This document shows, piece after piece, positions 1-7,677 of a stretch of 64,000 nucleotides of DNA. Source of the DNA: Verrucomicrobiaceae bacterium (lineage in GTDB: Bacteria; Verrucomicrobiota; Verrucomicrobiia; Verrucomicrobiales; Verrucomicrobiaceae); contig CANNQP010000011.1 in assembly GCA_947507875.1 (NCBI GenBank), positions 1 through 64,000 of the forward strand, written 5' to 3'. Both the position numbers and the translations under genes were made by a program. The notes beneath the pieces are model-generated. The model saw only the letters and a list, made by a program, of their open reading frames with translations. It ran no database searches and was not told the origin of the DNA. The stretch's first letter is position 1, and every line of letters begins with the position of its first letter.

Positions 1-394
1 TTCCTAGCCTCCAAACCTGTTCTCTGAAAGATCAATTCTAACTCCACTCATTAAGGCTCACTTCGTGATCCCGTTGGCTTTGTCAGCCGCCGCTTTTCGC
101 TGGCGGACGGGCAGTCTGCCACATCTCCCCTCCCCCGCAACTTGTTTTTCTTCTTTTTCAAAAGTTTTTGCGCAAATTGGGGTCTGTGAGGTGACCAACG
201 GTGTTGTGTTTTTGAAACTTACAGGGGTTCAGCGCGTCTCTTTTTGAAATCATTCGGCCTTTGTCGACTGAAAGAAAGCCTAACTTTAAGGATATTAATT
301 TACCAACAATCGTTCGGCACATTCCATTGATTCGTGTGTGAATGTCTTGTCCGGTTCGAGCGTTTGGCGTGGGCTCGTCTTCATCGACAATCTT
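1..394. other. No gene recognised; upstream region of the SGNH/propeller gene
   Basis: I see no convincing coding region here on either strand. The short open frames have no signal peptide, no recognisable domain and no codon pattern like the neighbours. The stretch is AT-rich from about 270 to 310 and presumably holds the promoter of the gene starting at 395, but no clear -35/-10 pair stands out. Confidence 0.5.
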
Positions 395-3300
395 ATGATC
401 AGGTTACTTTCATTACTTTTCGTTATCGCTCTCTGCCCCCTGCTCTCGGCTTTCGCCCAGCTCCCGCTGGAACTGAAACCAGACACGCGCATTGCCCTCA
501 TCGGCAATTCGCTCTTCGACCGCATGCGCGACGACGGCCAGTTCGAGGCGCTCATGCACCAGCGCTTTGCCAAGGAGAAGCTCGTGTTCCGCAACCTGAG
601 CTGGTCCGCCGATGAAGTGGCCCTGCGCCCGCGCCCCGATGGCTTTGGCGACCTCAACCAGCACCTCGCCGAGCACCAGGCGGACGTCATCCTCGCCGCC
701 TTCGGCTTCAACGAGAGCTTCAAAGGCGAAAAGGGCCTCGCCGAGTTCGAAACACTCCTCAAGGCCTTCCTCATTGAGCTGAAGGCCCATCGCTACAACG
801 GTACCTCCGAGCCGAAAATCGTCCTCGTGAGCCCCACCGCCGCCGAGAAGCCCCACAAGCATCTCAACGCCCAAATCAAGCTCTACACCGACGCAATGAA
901 AAAGGTCGCCGCCGCCGAGAAGGTGGCCTTTGCGGATGTTTTCACCGATTTGACCCCGAAGACGACCAACGGCGTGCATCTCAACACCGCCGGCTACGCC
1001 GCTCTCGCCGAGCGTCTCTACAACCAGCTCACGCAAGAAACCCCGCCGAAGCTCAACGAAGCCGTCCGCGCTGCCGTCGTCGAAAAGGAGGACAAGTTCT
1101 TCCAGCACTACCGCCCGCTGAACTACTACTACATCAAAGGCGGCCGCATGGAGCCCTACGGCGTTGTGAATTTCCCCGGCGAGCTGAAGAAGCTCCTCCA
1201 GATGACCGAAGCACGCGACGAGGCCATCTGGGCCTCCGTCAATCAGGTCACGCCAGTCAATCCAGTCCCCCCAGACGACTCCCATACCGATCCCCTCCCC
1301 GTCATCACCGGAGACCGCCCCATCAACGAATGGGTCTCTCCCGCCGATGAACTCGCGGCCTTCAAAATCGATCCACGCTTCGAAGTCAGCCTCTTCGCCT
1401 CCGAAGAGGATTTCCCGGAGCTCTTCGTGAAGCCCATCGCCATCCGATTCGATGGCAAAGGCCGCCTGTGGGTCAGCACGAGCACCACTTACCCGCAAAT
1501 CATGCCCGGCGAGGCCCCGCAGGACCGCATCCTCATTCTCGAAGACACCAATGGCGACCACCGCGCGGACAAATGCAGCGTGTGGGCCGATAAGCTCGCC
1601 ATCCCGCTCAGCTTCGAGTTCGGGAATGGCGGCGTCTTCGTCTCCGACCAGCCGCATCTCACCTTCCTCAAAGACACCGATGGCGACGGCAAGGCCGACC
1701 ACCGCGAAAAACTCCTCACCGGCTTCGGCACCGAGGACAGCCACCACGCACTGCACGACTTTGTCTGGAGCCCCGAGGGCGATCTCATCTTCCGCGAGAG
1801 CATCTTCCATCACAGCCAGGTCGAGACGCCCTACGGCCCCGTCCGCGCCCGCGAGAGCAGCTTCTTCCGCTACACGCCCGCCACCGGCAGGCTGCTCGCC
1901 TTTGGCAGCTACATGAGCACGAACCCCTGGGGCATCACCTTTGACGACTGGGGCTTCCACGTCGGCAGCCATCCCGTCTTCGCCAGTGCCGTCCACGCGC
2001 TCAATGCGCCCTACCCCGACATCCACATCCCTGCCGGCAACTATTTTCCTGCTTACAGCGGCACCTGCGGCCAGGAATTCCTCACCAGCAGCCACTGGCC
2101 CAAGGAGCTGCGCGATCAAAAACACTTCATGCGCGTGCGCTACAAGCCCACCAACGAAGTCGAGTTGCACGAGTGGGTGGAGCACGACACCCACTTCGAG
2201 GAAAAGAAAGTCGGCATCGTCTTCCAAAGCACGAACCTCAGCTTCATCCCCGTGGACATCCAGCAAGGCCCCGACGGCGCGATGTACATCGCCGACTGGT
2301 ACAACCCCGTCAAAGGCCACGCCCAATACTCCCTCCGCGACACCCGCCGCGACAAAAAGTCCGGCCGCATCTGGCGCATCACCGCGAAGGATCAAAAACT
2401 CGAAGCAGCACCGAAGATCACCGGCGCGCGCATCCCCGAGCTGCTGGAGCTGCTGAAGAGCGAGAACTACCGCACGCGGTATCGCGCGAAGGTGGCGTTG
2501 AGGGAGAGGAAGCCAGAAGAGGTCATATCTGGAATCAAGGCTGCTAAACTGCGCTTACCCAGCGACAAGTCCGATGAGAACCTGCGAAGCATCGAATTGG
2601 ACTGGGTGCTAACCAGCATCGGAGCTTGGCGGAATAATGGCCTTCTTTCTGATGACGATGCCAGAGGTTTGAAATTCGGGCTTGTGGCTTTCCCTCTCTG
2701 TGACCAAGACCCCAAAGTAAGAGCTGCGGCTATCCGGCACCTCCGTTGGACACCGCAGTTCAATCATGTGAAACTTGAATCATCTGGCCGATCCTCGCTT
2801 CAACTCGCAGCAAACGACAAGTCCGGCCTCGTCCGCCTCGAAGCGGCCATCGCAGCGAGTTACATCGGCACGCAGGAAGCCTTGGAGGCCGCGCTCGATC
2901 TGCTGAAGCGCCCGATGGACCCTTACCTCACCTACGCGCTGCGCACCTCGCTCGACAGCCACACGCTACAGCCGCTTTGGAAGGGCAACACTGCCTTCAT
3001 GCAGAAGCATCCCGAATTGGAAAAATTCCTCAAAGACAGCGAGCCCACCAAACCCGCCCTCATGGCGAAAAAGAAGAAGCCTGAGCCGCCGAACCCCTTC
3101 GACAACCAGCCCGGCCTGCAAACCATCACCATCAAGACCATCCCTGAACGCCTGCTCTACGACCTGCGCGAGTTCAAAGTGGCCCCCGGAGCCCCCGTGA
3201 AGCTCGTTTTCGAAAATCCCGACGTCACCCCGCACAATCTCCTCATCGTCCAGCCCGGTGCCGCGGACGAAGTCGGCATGGCCGGCAACGAGATGGCCAA

Positions 3301-3490
3301 AACGCCCGACGGCTTCGCCAAAGGCTTCATCCCCGACTCCCCGAAGATCCTGCACAAAACCAAGATGCTCAACCAAGGCGACCGCGAAGTTCTCCGCTTT
3401 ACCGCGCCCACTGCGAAAGGCAAATACCCCTACATCTGCACCTTTCCGGGGCACTGGCTGGTGATGAAGGGAGAGATGGTGGTGGAGTAA
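395..3490 (+). CDS. Secreted PVC-type multidomain protein: SGNH hydrolase, dehydrogenase-like beta-propeller, HEAT repeats, C-terminal cupredoxin
   Basis: About 1031 residues. The ATG at 395 begins a signal peptide (MIRLLSLLFVIALCPLLSAFA), so it is preferred over the upstream in-frame GTG at 338. Residues ~30-230 look like an SGNH/GDSL hydrolase: block I GNS near 35 and a late GVHLNTAGY segment near 195 carrying the catalytic-type His. From ~320 to 670 follows the 'putative membrane-bound dehydrogenase' propeller typical of Planctomycetes/Verrucomicrobia, with Asp-rich loops such as DTNGDHRAD and DTDGDGKAD and the segment GPDGAMYIADWYNP near 625. HEAT-like helices fill ~680-855. The tail (~905-1031) is plastocyanin-like, with ligand-type residues in TPHNL, YICTFPGH and the final Met. 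There is no CxxCH motif, so the usual heme domain is replaced by a copper-type one. A periplasmic redox or carbohydrate-linked role is inferred; the substrate is unknown. Confidence 0.88.
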   Translation: MIRLLSLLFVIALCPLLSAFAQLPLELKPDTRIALIGNSLFDRMRDDGQFEALMHQRFAKEKLVFRNLSWSADEVALRPRPDGFGDLNQHLAEHQADVILAAFGFNESFKGEKGLAEFETLLKAFLIELKAHRYNGTSEPKIVLVSPTAAEKPHKHLNAQIKLYTDAMKKVAAAEKVAFADVFTDLTPKTTNGVHLNTAGYAALAERLYNQLTQETPPKLNEAVRAAVVEKEDKFFQHYRPLNYYYIKGGRMEPYGVVNFPGELKKLLQMTEARDEAIWASVNQVTPVNPVPPDDSHTDPLPVITGDRPINEWVSPADELAAFKIDPRFEVSLFASEEDFPELFVKPIAIRFDGKGRLWVSTSTTYPQIMPGEAPQDRILILEDTNGDHRADKCSVWADKLAIPLSFEFGNGGVFVSDQPHLTFLKDTDGDGKADHREKLLTGFGTEDSHHALHDFVWSPEGDLIFRESIFHHSQVETPYGPVRARESSFFRYTPATGRLLAFGSYMSTNPWGITFDDWGFHVGSHPVFASAVHALNAPYPDIHIPAGNYFPAYSGTCGQEFLTSSHWPKELRDQKHFMRVRYKPTNEVELHEWVEHDTHFEEKKVGIVFQSTNLSFIPVDIQQGPDGAMYIADWYNPVKGHAQYSLRDTRRDKKSGRIWRITAKDQKLEAAPKITGARIPELLELLKSENYRTRYRAKVALRERKPEEVISGIKAAKLRLPSDKSDENLRSIELDWVLTSIGAWRNNGLLSDDDARGLKFGLVAFPLCDQDPKVRAAAIRHLRWTPQFNHVKLESSGRSSLQLAANDKSGLVRLEAAIAASYIGTQEALEAALDLLKRPMDPYLTYALRTSLDSHTLQPLWKGNTAFMQKHPELEKFLKDSEPTKPALMAKKKKPEPPNPFDNQPGLQTITIKTIPERLLYDLREFKVAPGAPVKLVFENPDVTPHNLLIVQPGAADEVGMAGNEMAKTPDGFAKGFIPDSPKILHKTKMLNQGDREVLRFTAPTAKGKYPYICTFPGHWLVMKGEMVVE

Positions 3491-3536
3491 CTCAAGCAGT
3501 GTCAAAATATAGCCCTCACCTTCGGTGCGATTGCCC

Positions 3537-4256
3537 TCAGCTCACCATTTCCAAAAATATCTGCTCTAGGCTCAAGCCGCTGCTAGATCGTGTTGCACGA
3601 AGTTCATCGAGAGTGCCCACAAAGAGCAGGCGCCCACGGTGCAAAATGCCGATGCGGTCGGCGACCTCTTCTGCGATGTTCAGCAGGTGCGTACTCATGA
3701 GCACAGCGGCTCCTGCTCGACTTTGGCGGCGCAGCTCCTCTTTCACCACACGTGCGTGCACCGGATCCAGACCCACCATGGGCTCATCAATCACGAACAC
3801 CTGAGGCTCATGCAACAAAGCACTGGCGATGGCCAGCCGCTGGCGCGTGCCGTGGCTTAGATTTTCAATGCGCTGCCAGCAGTGCTCATGCAGCGCGAAC
3901 TGAGTAAAAAGCTCTCGCGTGCGGTTCGCAGCGTGTTTGGCCTCCATACCGAAGAGTTCAGCGATGAACTGCATGAACTCAGGCGCGCTGAGCTTTTCAT
4001 AAAACACGGCCACGTCCGGCACATAGCCCAGCAACGCCCGTGCCCGCAGCGGATCAGCCTGCACGTCAATGCCACACAACCTGACGCTACCTGCATCTGG
4101 ACGCATCAGCCCGGTCAGCAGCTTGATGGCGGTCGTTTTCCCCGCGCCATTTGGGCCGAGAAAAGCAAAGAGCTCCCCCGGGCGGATGCTTAGGCTCAAC
4201 CCATCCAGGGCCTTGAGAGCACCATAGTGCATGGTCAGACTGTCGATCTCAATCAT
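3537..4256 (-). CDS. ABC transporter ATP-binding protein
   Basis: 239 residues from the ATG at 4256; an upstream frame extension to 4298 adds residues not seen in the family. Walker A is GPNGAGKTT near residue 37, the signature region reads LSHGTRQR instead of canonical LSGGQ, and Walker B plus D-loop is VFVIDEPMVGLDP, followed by a switch His in STHL. This resembles the CcmA/NatA/YhaQ-like ATPases that drive ABC-2 type exporters. No permease gene is adjacent, so the transported substrate cannot be inferred. It lies 31 nt downstream of the iron alcohol dehydrogenase gene on the same strand and may be co-transcribed with it. It converges on the 395-3490 gene with only 46 nt between the stops. 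Confidence 0.9.
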   Translation of the reverse strand: MIEIDSLTMHYGALKALDGLSLSIRPGELFAFLGPNGAGKTTAIKLLTGLMRPDAGSVRLCGIDVQADPLRARALLGYVPDVAVFYEKLSAPEFMQFIAELFGMEAKHAANRTRELFTQFALHEHCWQRIENLSHGTRQRLAIASALLHEPQVFVIDEPMVGLDPVHARVVKEELRRQSRAGAAVLMSTHLLNIAEEVADRIGILHRGRLLFVGTLDELRATRSSSGLSLEQIFLEMVS

Positions 4257-4287
4257 AGAAGGGCGAGCGGAAGGAAGAGGTATTTGT

Positions 4288-5445
4288 TCAAAGGGCACGC
4301 TGGAGGATAGAAACGAGCGTATCCTGCGGCAACGGCACGGGATTTCCCTTCATGCTGCTGGCCTGCGCGGCTTTCCTTGCCAACTCTTCGATGTGATGCT
4401 TTTCAAGACCATAAGTCGCCAGCCCTGGAATACACAATCGTGTAGCGAGTCCGTCTAGCACGGCGACGGACTCGATCGCCAATGCCTCAGGCCTACCAGT
4501 GAGCAGGGCGGCCACTTTTTGAAAACGAGCACGCTGGGCCTCGGTGCCCGCCGCCTCTACAGCCGCCACATTTTCCTGCCAAACCGGTGCCAGCAGAGCA
4601 GCACAGACAGCTCCATGGGGGGCGTGAAACTGCCCGCCCACAGGCGCAGCGAAACCATGCACAGCACCGAGTCCGGCATTTGCCAAGGCCATGCCGCTGA
4701 GCATCGCAGCGAGCGCCATATTTTCCCGCGCTTGGAGATCGGCACCCTCCACGACGGCCCGCTCCAAGCTGGCCATCGCGCGCTGAATGCCTTCGACGCA
4801 AAGGGCATCGGTCATCGGTTGCGCGCGAGAGCTGACGTAGGCTTCCAGGCACTGCGTCAGCGCATCCATGCCACTGGCAGCGGTGACCTCAGCCGGGCAA
4901 GTGACCGCGAGCGCTGGATCGAGGATCGCGACGCGTGGGAGCATGGCTGCGTGGCGCAGGCTTGCTTTCACCTGATGCTCTGGGCTGGAGAGAACCGCGT
5001 TGCGCGTCACCTCAGCACCTGTCCCCGCAGTGGTGGGAAGAGCGATGACGGGCAGCGGGGCTTGTTCGAGCGGATGCCCGGCCCCGATCACTTCGAGATA
5101 ATGCATCACCCCCTGCGGCTGAGTGGCCAGTGCGGCCACGGCTTTGGCTGCGTCCACCGCACTGCCACCGCCGATGCCTACGATGACGTCCGCTCCCACT
5201 TGGCGGGCCTGCTCCGCCCCTTCACTGACCTCTTTGACCGTGGGCTCACCATGCGTGGGAAAAACCGCCGAATTCACCCCTGCTGACGCGAGGAGGCTGC
5301 GCAGAAAATCTGCACGCTCTGGTCGAGACCCCGTCACGACCAAGGCGCGGGTGCCATGGGCACGGCAAATGGGGCCTACCTCGGCTGAGCTTCCGCAGCC
5401 GAAGATGATTCGGCCCGCTGTGGCAAATTCAAATTTCATTCCCAT
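4288..5445 (-). CDS. Iron-containing alcohol dehydrogenase family protein
   Basis: 385 residues, the normal length for group III (iron-activated) alcohol dehydrogenases and maleylacetate reductases. The N-terminal half holds the NAD(P)-binding segment with GGGSAVDAAKAVA near residue 98, followed by PTTAGTGAEVT near 138. The metal-binding half contains SGMDALTQCLEAYVS near 190 (Asp ligand; Gln stands where FucO-type enzymes have the second ligand His) and GAVHGFAAPVGGQFHAPHG near 260-278, supplying two His ligands. The Gln at the second ligand position occurs in a known branch of the family. The reaction is NAD(P)-dependent oxidation of an alcohol or reduction of an aldehyde or keto acid; the substrate is not deducible. 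It sits 51 nt after the cobA-hemD gene on the same strand. Confidence 0.9.
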   Translation of the reverse strand: MGMKFEFATAGRIIFGCGSSAEVGPICRAHGTRALVVTGSRPERADFLRSLLASAGVNSAVFPTHGEPTVKEVSEGAEQARQVGADVIVGIGGGSAVDAAKAVAALATQPQGVMHYLEVIGAGHPLEQAPLPVIALPTTAGTGAEVTRNAVLSSPEHQVKASLRHAAMLPRVAILDPALAVTCPAEVTAASGMDALTQCLEAYVSSRAQPMTDALCVEGIQRAMASLERAVVEGADLQARENMALAAMLSGMALANAGLGAVHGFAAPVGGQFHAPHGAVCAALLAPVWQENVAAVEAAGTEAQRARFQKVAALLTGRPEALAIESVAVLDGLATRLCIPGLATYGLEKHHIEELARKAAQASSMKGNPVPLPQDTLVSILQRAL

Positions 5446-5496
5446 CGGGACGCTCGACCGAGGAATCCGTCAAGCAGGATGCCTGGGGTAAACGCC

Positions 5497-7035
5497 TCAT
5501 CGAGACCAATGGCGCGCAATCGCCTCGACCAGCCCAGGGATGCTGTGCTGGGTCGCAGCCACATCCACCGACAGGCCATGCTTTTTCACTGCCTGACTCG
5601 TCACAGGACCAATAGAGGCCACCTTGCAGCCCTCTGGCAGAGGCACCCCCAGATCCATGAAGTGATCCACCGTGCTCGCGCTGGTGAAGGTGATCATGTC
5701 CGCGCCCTCCTTCTTCAGTCGAGCGAGTGCTTCCAGGTTATCCTCTTTCTCCGGCACCGTGCGGTAGGCAATGGCCTCATCCACGATCGCGCCCATGCGG
5801 GTCAGCTCTTTGGTGATCACCTCGCGTGTCTCCTCAGCCTTCACCCACAGCACCGAGACGTTCTCCATGTTTTGGTGTTCGCCCAGCGCCTTGATCAGCC
5901 CTTCTGCCACAAAGTCCTTTTCCGGCATCAGATCCACGGCCAGATGGCGCGCGCGCACTTTTTCTGCTGTGCCTGGCCCGATGCAGGCGATGCGTGCGCC
6001 ACCGATGCTGCGGGCGTCATTGTACAGCTTGTCGAACATACGGAAAAACGCATCAACCCCATTAGGACTGGTAAAAATGATCCATTCATAGGTATGGCAA
6101 TCCTGCACCAGTTGACCAAAGCCCAGGCGATCCTTCGGCTCCGTGATACGGATGGTCGGTAGTTCAATCACATCGGCCCCCAGGTCGCGCAGCATTCGAC
6201 TCAGCACGCCCACCTGCTGACGCGTACGGGTCACCACGATCTTTTTCCCAAAAAGGGGGCGACTTTCAAACCAATTGATCCGCTCACGTTCCTTCACCAC
6301 ATTTCCCACCACCGCCACGGCGGGCGCTTTGAACCCCGTCTCCTCTACACGACGCGCCATGGTGCCAAGCGTGGCCACCAGGGTCTGCTGCTTGCCATGC
6401 GTGCCCCAGCGCACCAGCGCCATTGGCGTCTCAGGATCGGCACCATGCTTCATCAGCTCGCCCGTGATTTCAGCCATGCGCTCCACGCCCATCAGAAAGA
6501 CCTTCGTGCCATCCGCCACCGCCAGTTTTGCGTAGTCCAAGCTCGTTTCGGATTTGGAAGGATCCTCATGTCCTGTGAAAATGGTCAGCTGCGAGGCATG
6601 GTCACGATGCGTCACTGGAATGCCTGCATAGGCCGGAGCCGCGATCGCACTGGTGATGCCCGGCACGATCTCAAAACGCACCCCCGCCTCCGCCAGCTCA
6701 GCCGCTTCCTCAGCCCCACGGCCAAAAAGCACGGGATCGCCGCCCTTCAGCCGTGTCACGACCTTACCTTCGCGAGTCAATTTCACGATCAGCGCATTGA
6801 TCTGATCTTGAGGCAGTGCGTGGTCGCCCGCCTTTTTGCCAACATAAATTCTCTCCGCCCCCTCTTTTGCATAGCGGAGGAAGTCGTTATTGCTCAGGTA
6901 GTCATAGACCAGAACATCCGCTACCTCGATGCACTCCTTACCCTTGATCGTGAGCAGGCCAGGATCACCCGGCCCAGCTCCCACGAGGTAGCAGATGCCG
7001 GAAGAAGAGGAATGAGGAGAAAGCGAAGAAGCCAT
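5497..7035 (-). CDS. cobA-hemD: Fused uroporphyrinogen-III C-methyltransferase / uroporphyrinogen-III synthase
   Basis: 512 residues from the ATG at 7035, chosen because the family N-terminus (YLVGAGPGDPGLLT, residues ~15-28) follows closely; the 41-residue upstream extension looks non-coding. Residues ~10-250 are a SAM-dependent tetrapyrrole methylase (SUMT): GAGPGDPGL, a GGDPVLFGRG loop, and IPVTHRD. Residues ~260-512 are a HemD-type synthase with the paired Rossmann-like lobes and the segment TFTSASTVDHF. Together the halves cyclise hydroxymethylbilane to uroporphyrinogen III and methylate it at C2 and C7 to precorrin-2, the entry to siroheme and corrinoids. Such CobA-HemD fusions are known in several phyla. 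hemC is not in the window. Confidence 0.95.
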   Translation of the reverse strand: MASSLSPHSSSSGICYLVGAGPGDPGLLTIKGKECIEVADVLVYDYLSNNDFLRYAKEGAERIYVGKKAGDHALPQDQINALIVKLTREGKVVTRLKGGDPVLFGRGAEEAAELAEAGVRFEIVPGITSAIAAPAYAGIPVTHRDHASQLTIFTGHEDPSKSETSLDYAKLAVADGTKVFLMGVERMAEITGELMKHGADPETPMALVRWGTHGKQQTLVATLGTMARRVEETGFKAPAVAVVGNVVKERERINWFESRPLFGKKIVVTRTRQQVGVLSRMLRDLGADVIELPTIRITEPKDRLGFGQLVQDCHTYEWIIFTSPNGVDAFFRMFDKLYNDARSIGGARIACIGPGTAEKVRARHLAVDLMPEKDFVAEGLIKALGEHQNMENVSVLWVKAEETREVITKELTRMGAIVDEAIAYRTVPEKEDNLEALARLKKEGADMITFTSASTVDHFMDLGVPLPEGCKVASIGPVTSQAVKKHGLSVDVAATQHSIPGLVEAIARHWSR

Positions 7036-7381
7036 GAGAAAAGCAGCCTCCAACGTGTCGAGCCTAGCCCGACCTGCAAATGCGGAGATGCGCCGCTCGT
7101 GTCCTGCTCGTCCGGTGCCGGCGCAGCGCTTCAAGCGGACAAGCCGAAACGCACACATAGAATCATTCGCAGTGAACTCCTATCCAAGCCTCAGGCCAAT
7201 GCATGCCCTTTCCATGTCCTGTCAGGAGTGGTGCAAATCTCGCAGGCGTGTCCATTAAACGCCGCGGAAGAGAACTGGAAGACTCACAAACCTGCTCAAC
7301 TGAAAAAATAAAAGCACGCTGATGATTCTGCCGCTGTGCCGCTCACGGCGATCAAAGCGCCCCAAAGACAGGGACGAAAGT
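7036..7381. other. Intergenic region between cobA-hemD and the SRP RNA; no gene seen
   Basis: The region lies upstream of the leftward cobA-hemD gene and downstream of the leftward SRP RNA. On the minus strand, about 60-85 nt past the RNA end, there is a T-rich run (7299-7312 read as cttttattttttca) preceded by GC-rich inverted sequence around 7330-7355, which could terminate the RNA. No open frame here looks coding. Confidence 0.4.
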
Positions 7382-7471
7382 GTCAGGGAACCGCAGCATG
7401 GACAGGCATGCTGCCGTTGCTTCCGTCAGGACCTGGCGGGATTCACAAGCTGGACATCCGCGGCCCCTGAC
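7382..7471 (-). ncRNA. ffs: Signal recognition particle RNA, small bacterial (4.5S) type
   Basis: Read on the minus strand, the ends GUCAGGG (7471-7465) and CCCUGAC (7388-7382) pair, followed by CCGC/GCGG, giving a single long hairpin of about 90 nt. The apical part holds the conserved SRP domain IV: GUGAAUCCCGCCAGGUCC on the 5' side, then the loop, then GGAAGCAACGGCAGC on the 3' side. This includes the CAGG / AGCA symmetric-loop bases contacted by Ffh. The loop itself is UGAC where most bacteria have GGAA; it fits the URRC-type alternative. A promoter-like -35/-10 pair lies immediately upstream. With Ffh the RNA forms the particle that targets membrane proteins. The mature ends are inferred from pairing. 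Confidence 0.87.
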
Positions 7472-7476
7472 AAAGT

Positions 7477-7505
7477 CACATAGGCCGATGATGGCGAAAG
7501 CGCAA
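7477..7505 (-). promoter_or_regulatory. Probable sigma70 promoter of the SRP RNA
   Basis: On the minus strand, TTGCGC (7505-7500) and TATGTG (7482-7477) are separated by 17 nt, and the expected start about 6 nt downstream is the first G of the closing SRP helix at 7471. The position fit, rather than the consensus match, is the main support. Confidence 0.55.
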
Positions 7506-7677
7506 GCTGCAATCCGCCCAGCAACGGATCGACACCTTTCGCAATGCTTTTACCAGCACGGCTGGCCTAAAGCGAGAGCTTATCAGGAGCGCCTATCCTA
7601 GGTCCCTGTCGCGAAAGGGACTCCAGTGAGCGATGTTTTCGGGCAAGGGCCGCATTGCCAGGGCGGTCTGTCCCTCT

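Noticed and set aside
413-2395. 660-codon open frame on the minus strand, opposite the SGNH/propeller gene
   Set aside because: Its translation is Gly/Val/Glu-rich without any domain, while the plus strand encodes a full recognisable multidomain protein. High-GC third positions create such antisense frames.
7380-7601. 73-codon plus-strand frame over the SRP RNA locus
   Set aside because: It runs across the antisense of a structured RNA with conserved SRP bases; no protein family and no ribosome-binding site.
7602-7621. Inverted repeat GTCCCT...AGGGAC read as a terminator
   Set aside because: Only a 6-bp stem and no T tract on either strand; at most a leader hairpin of the TPR gene.
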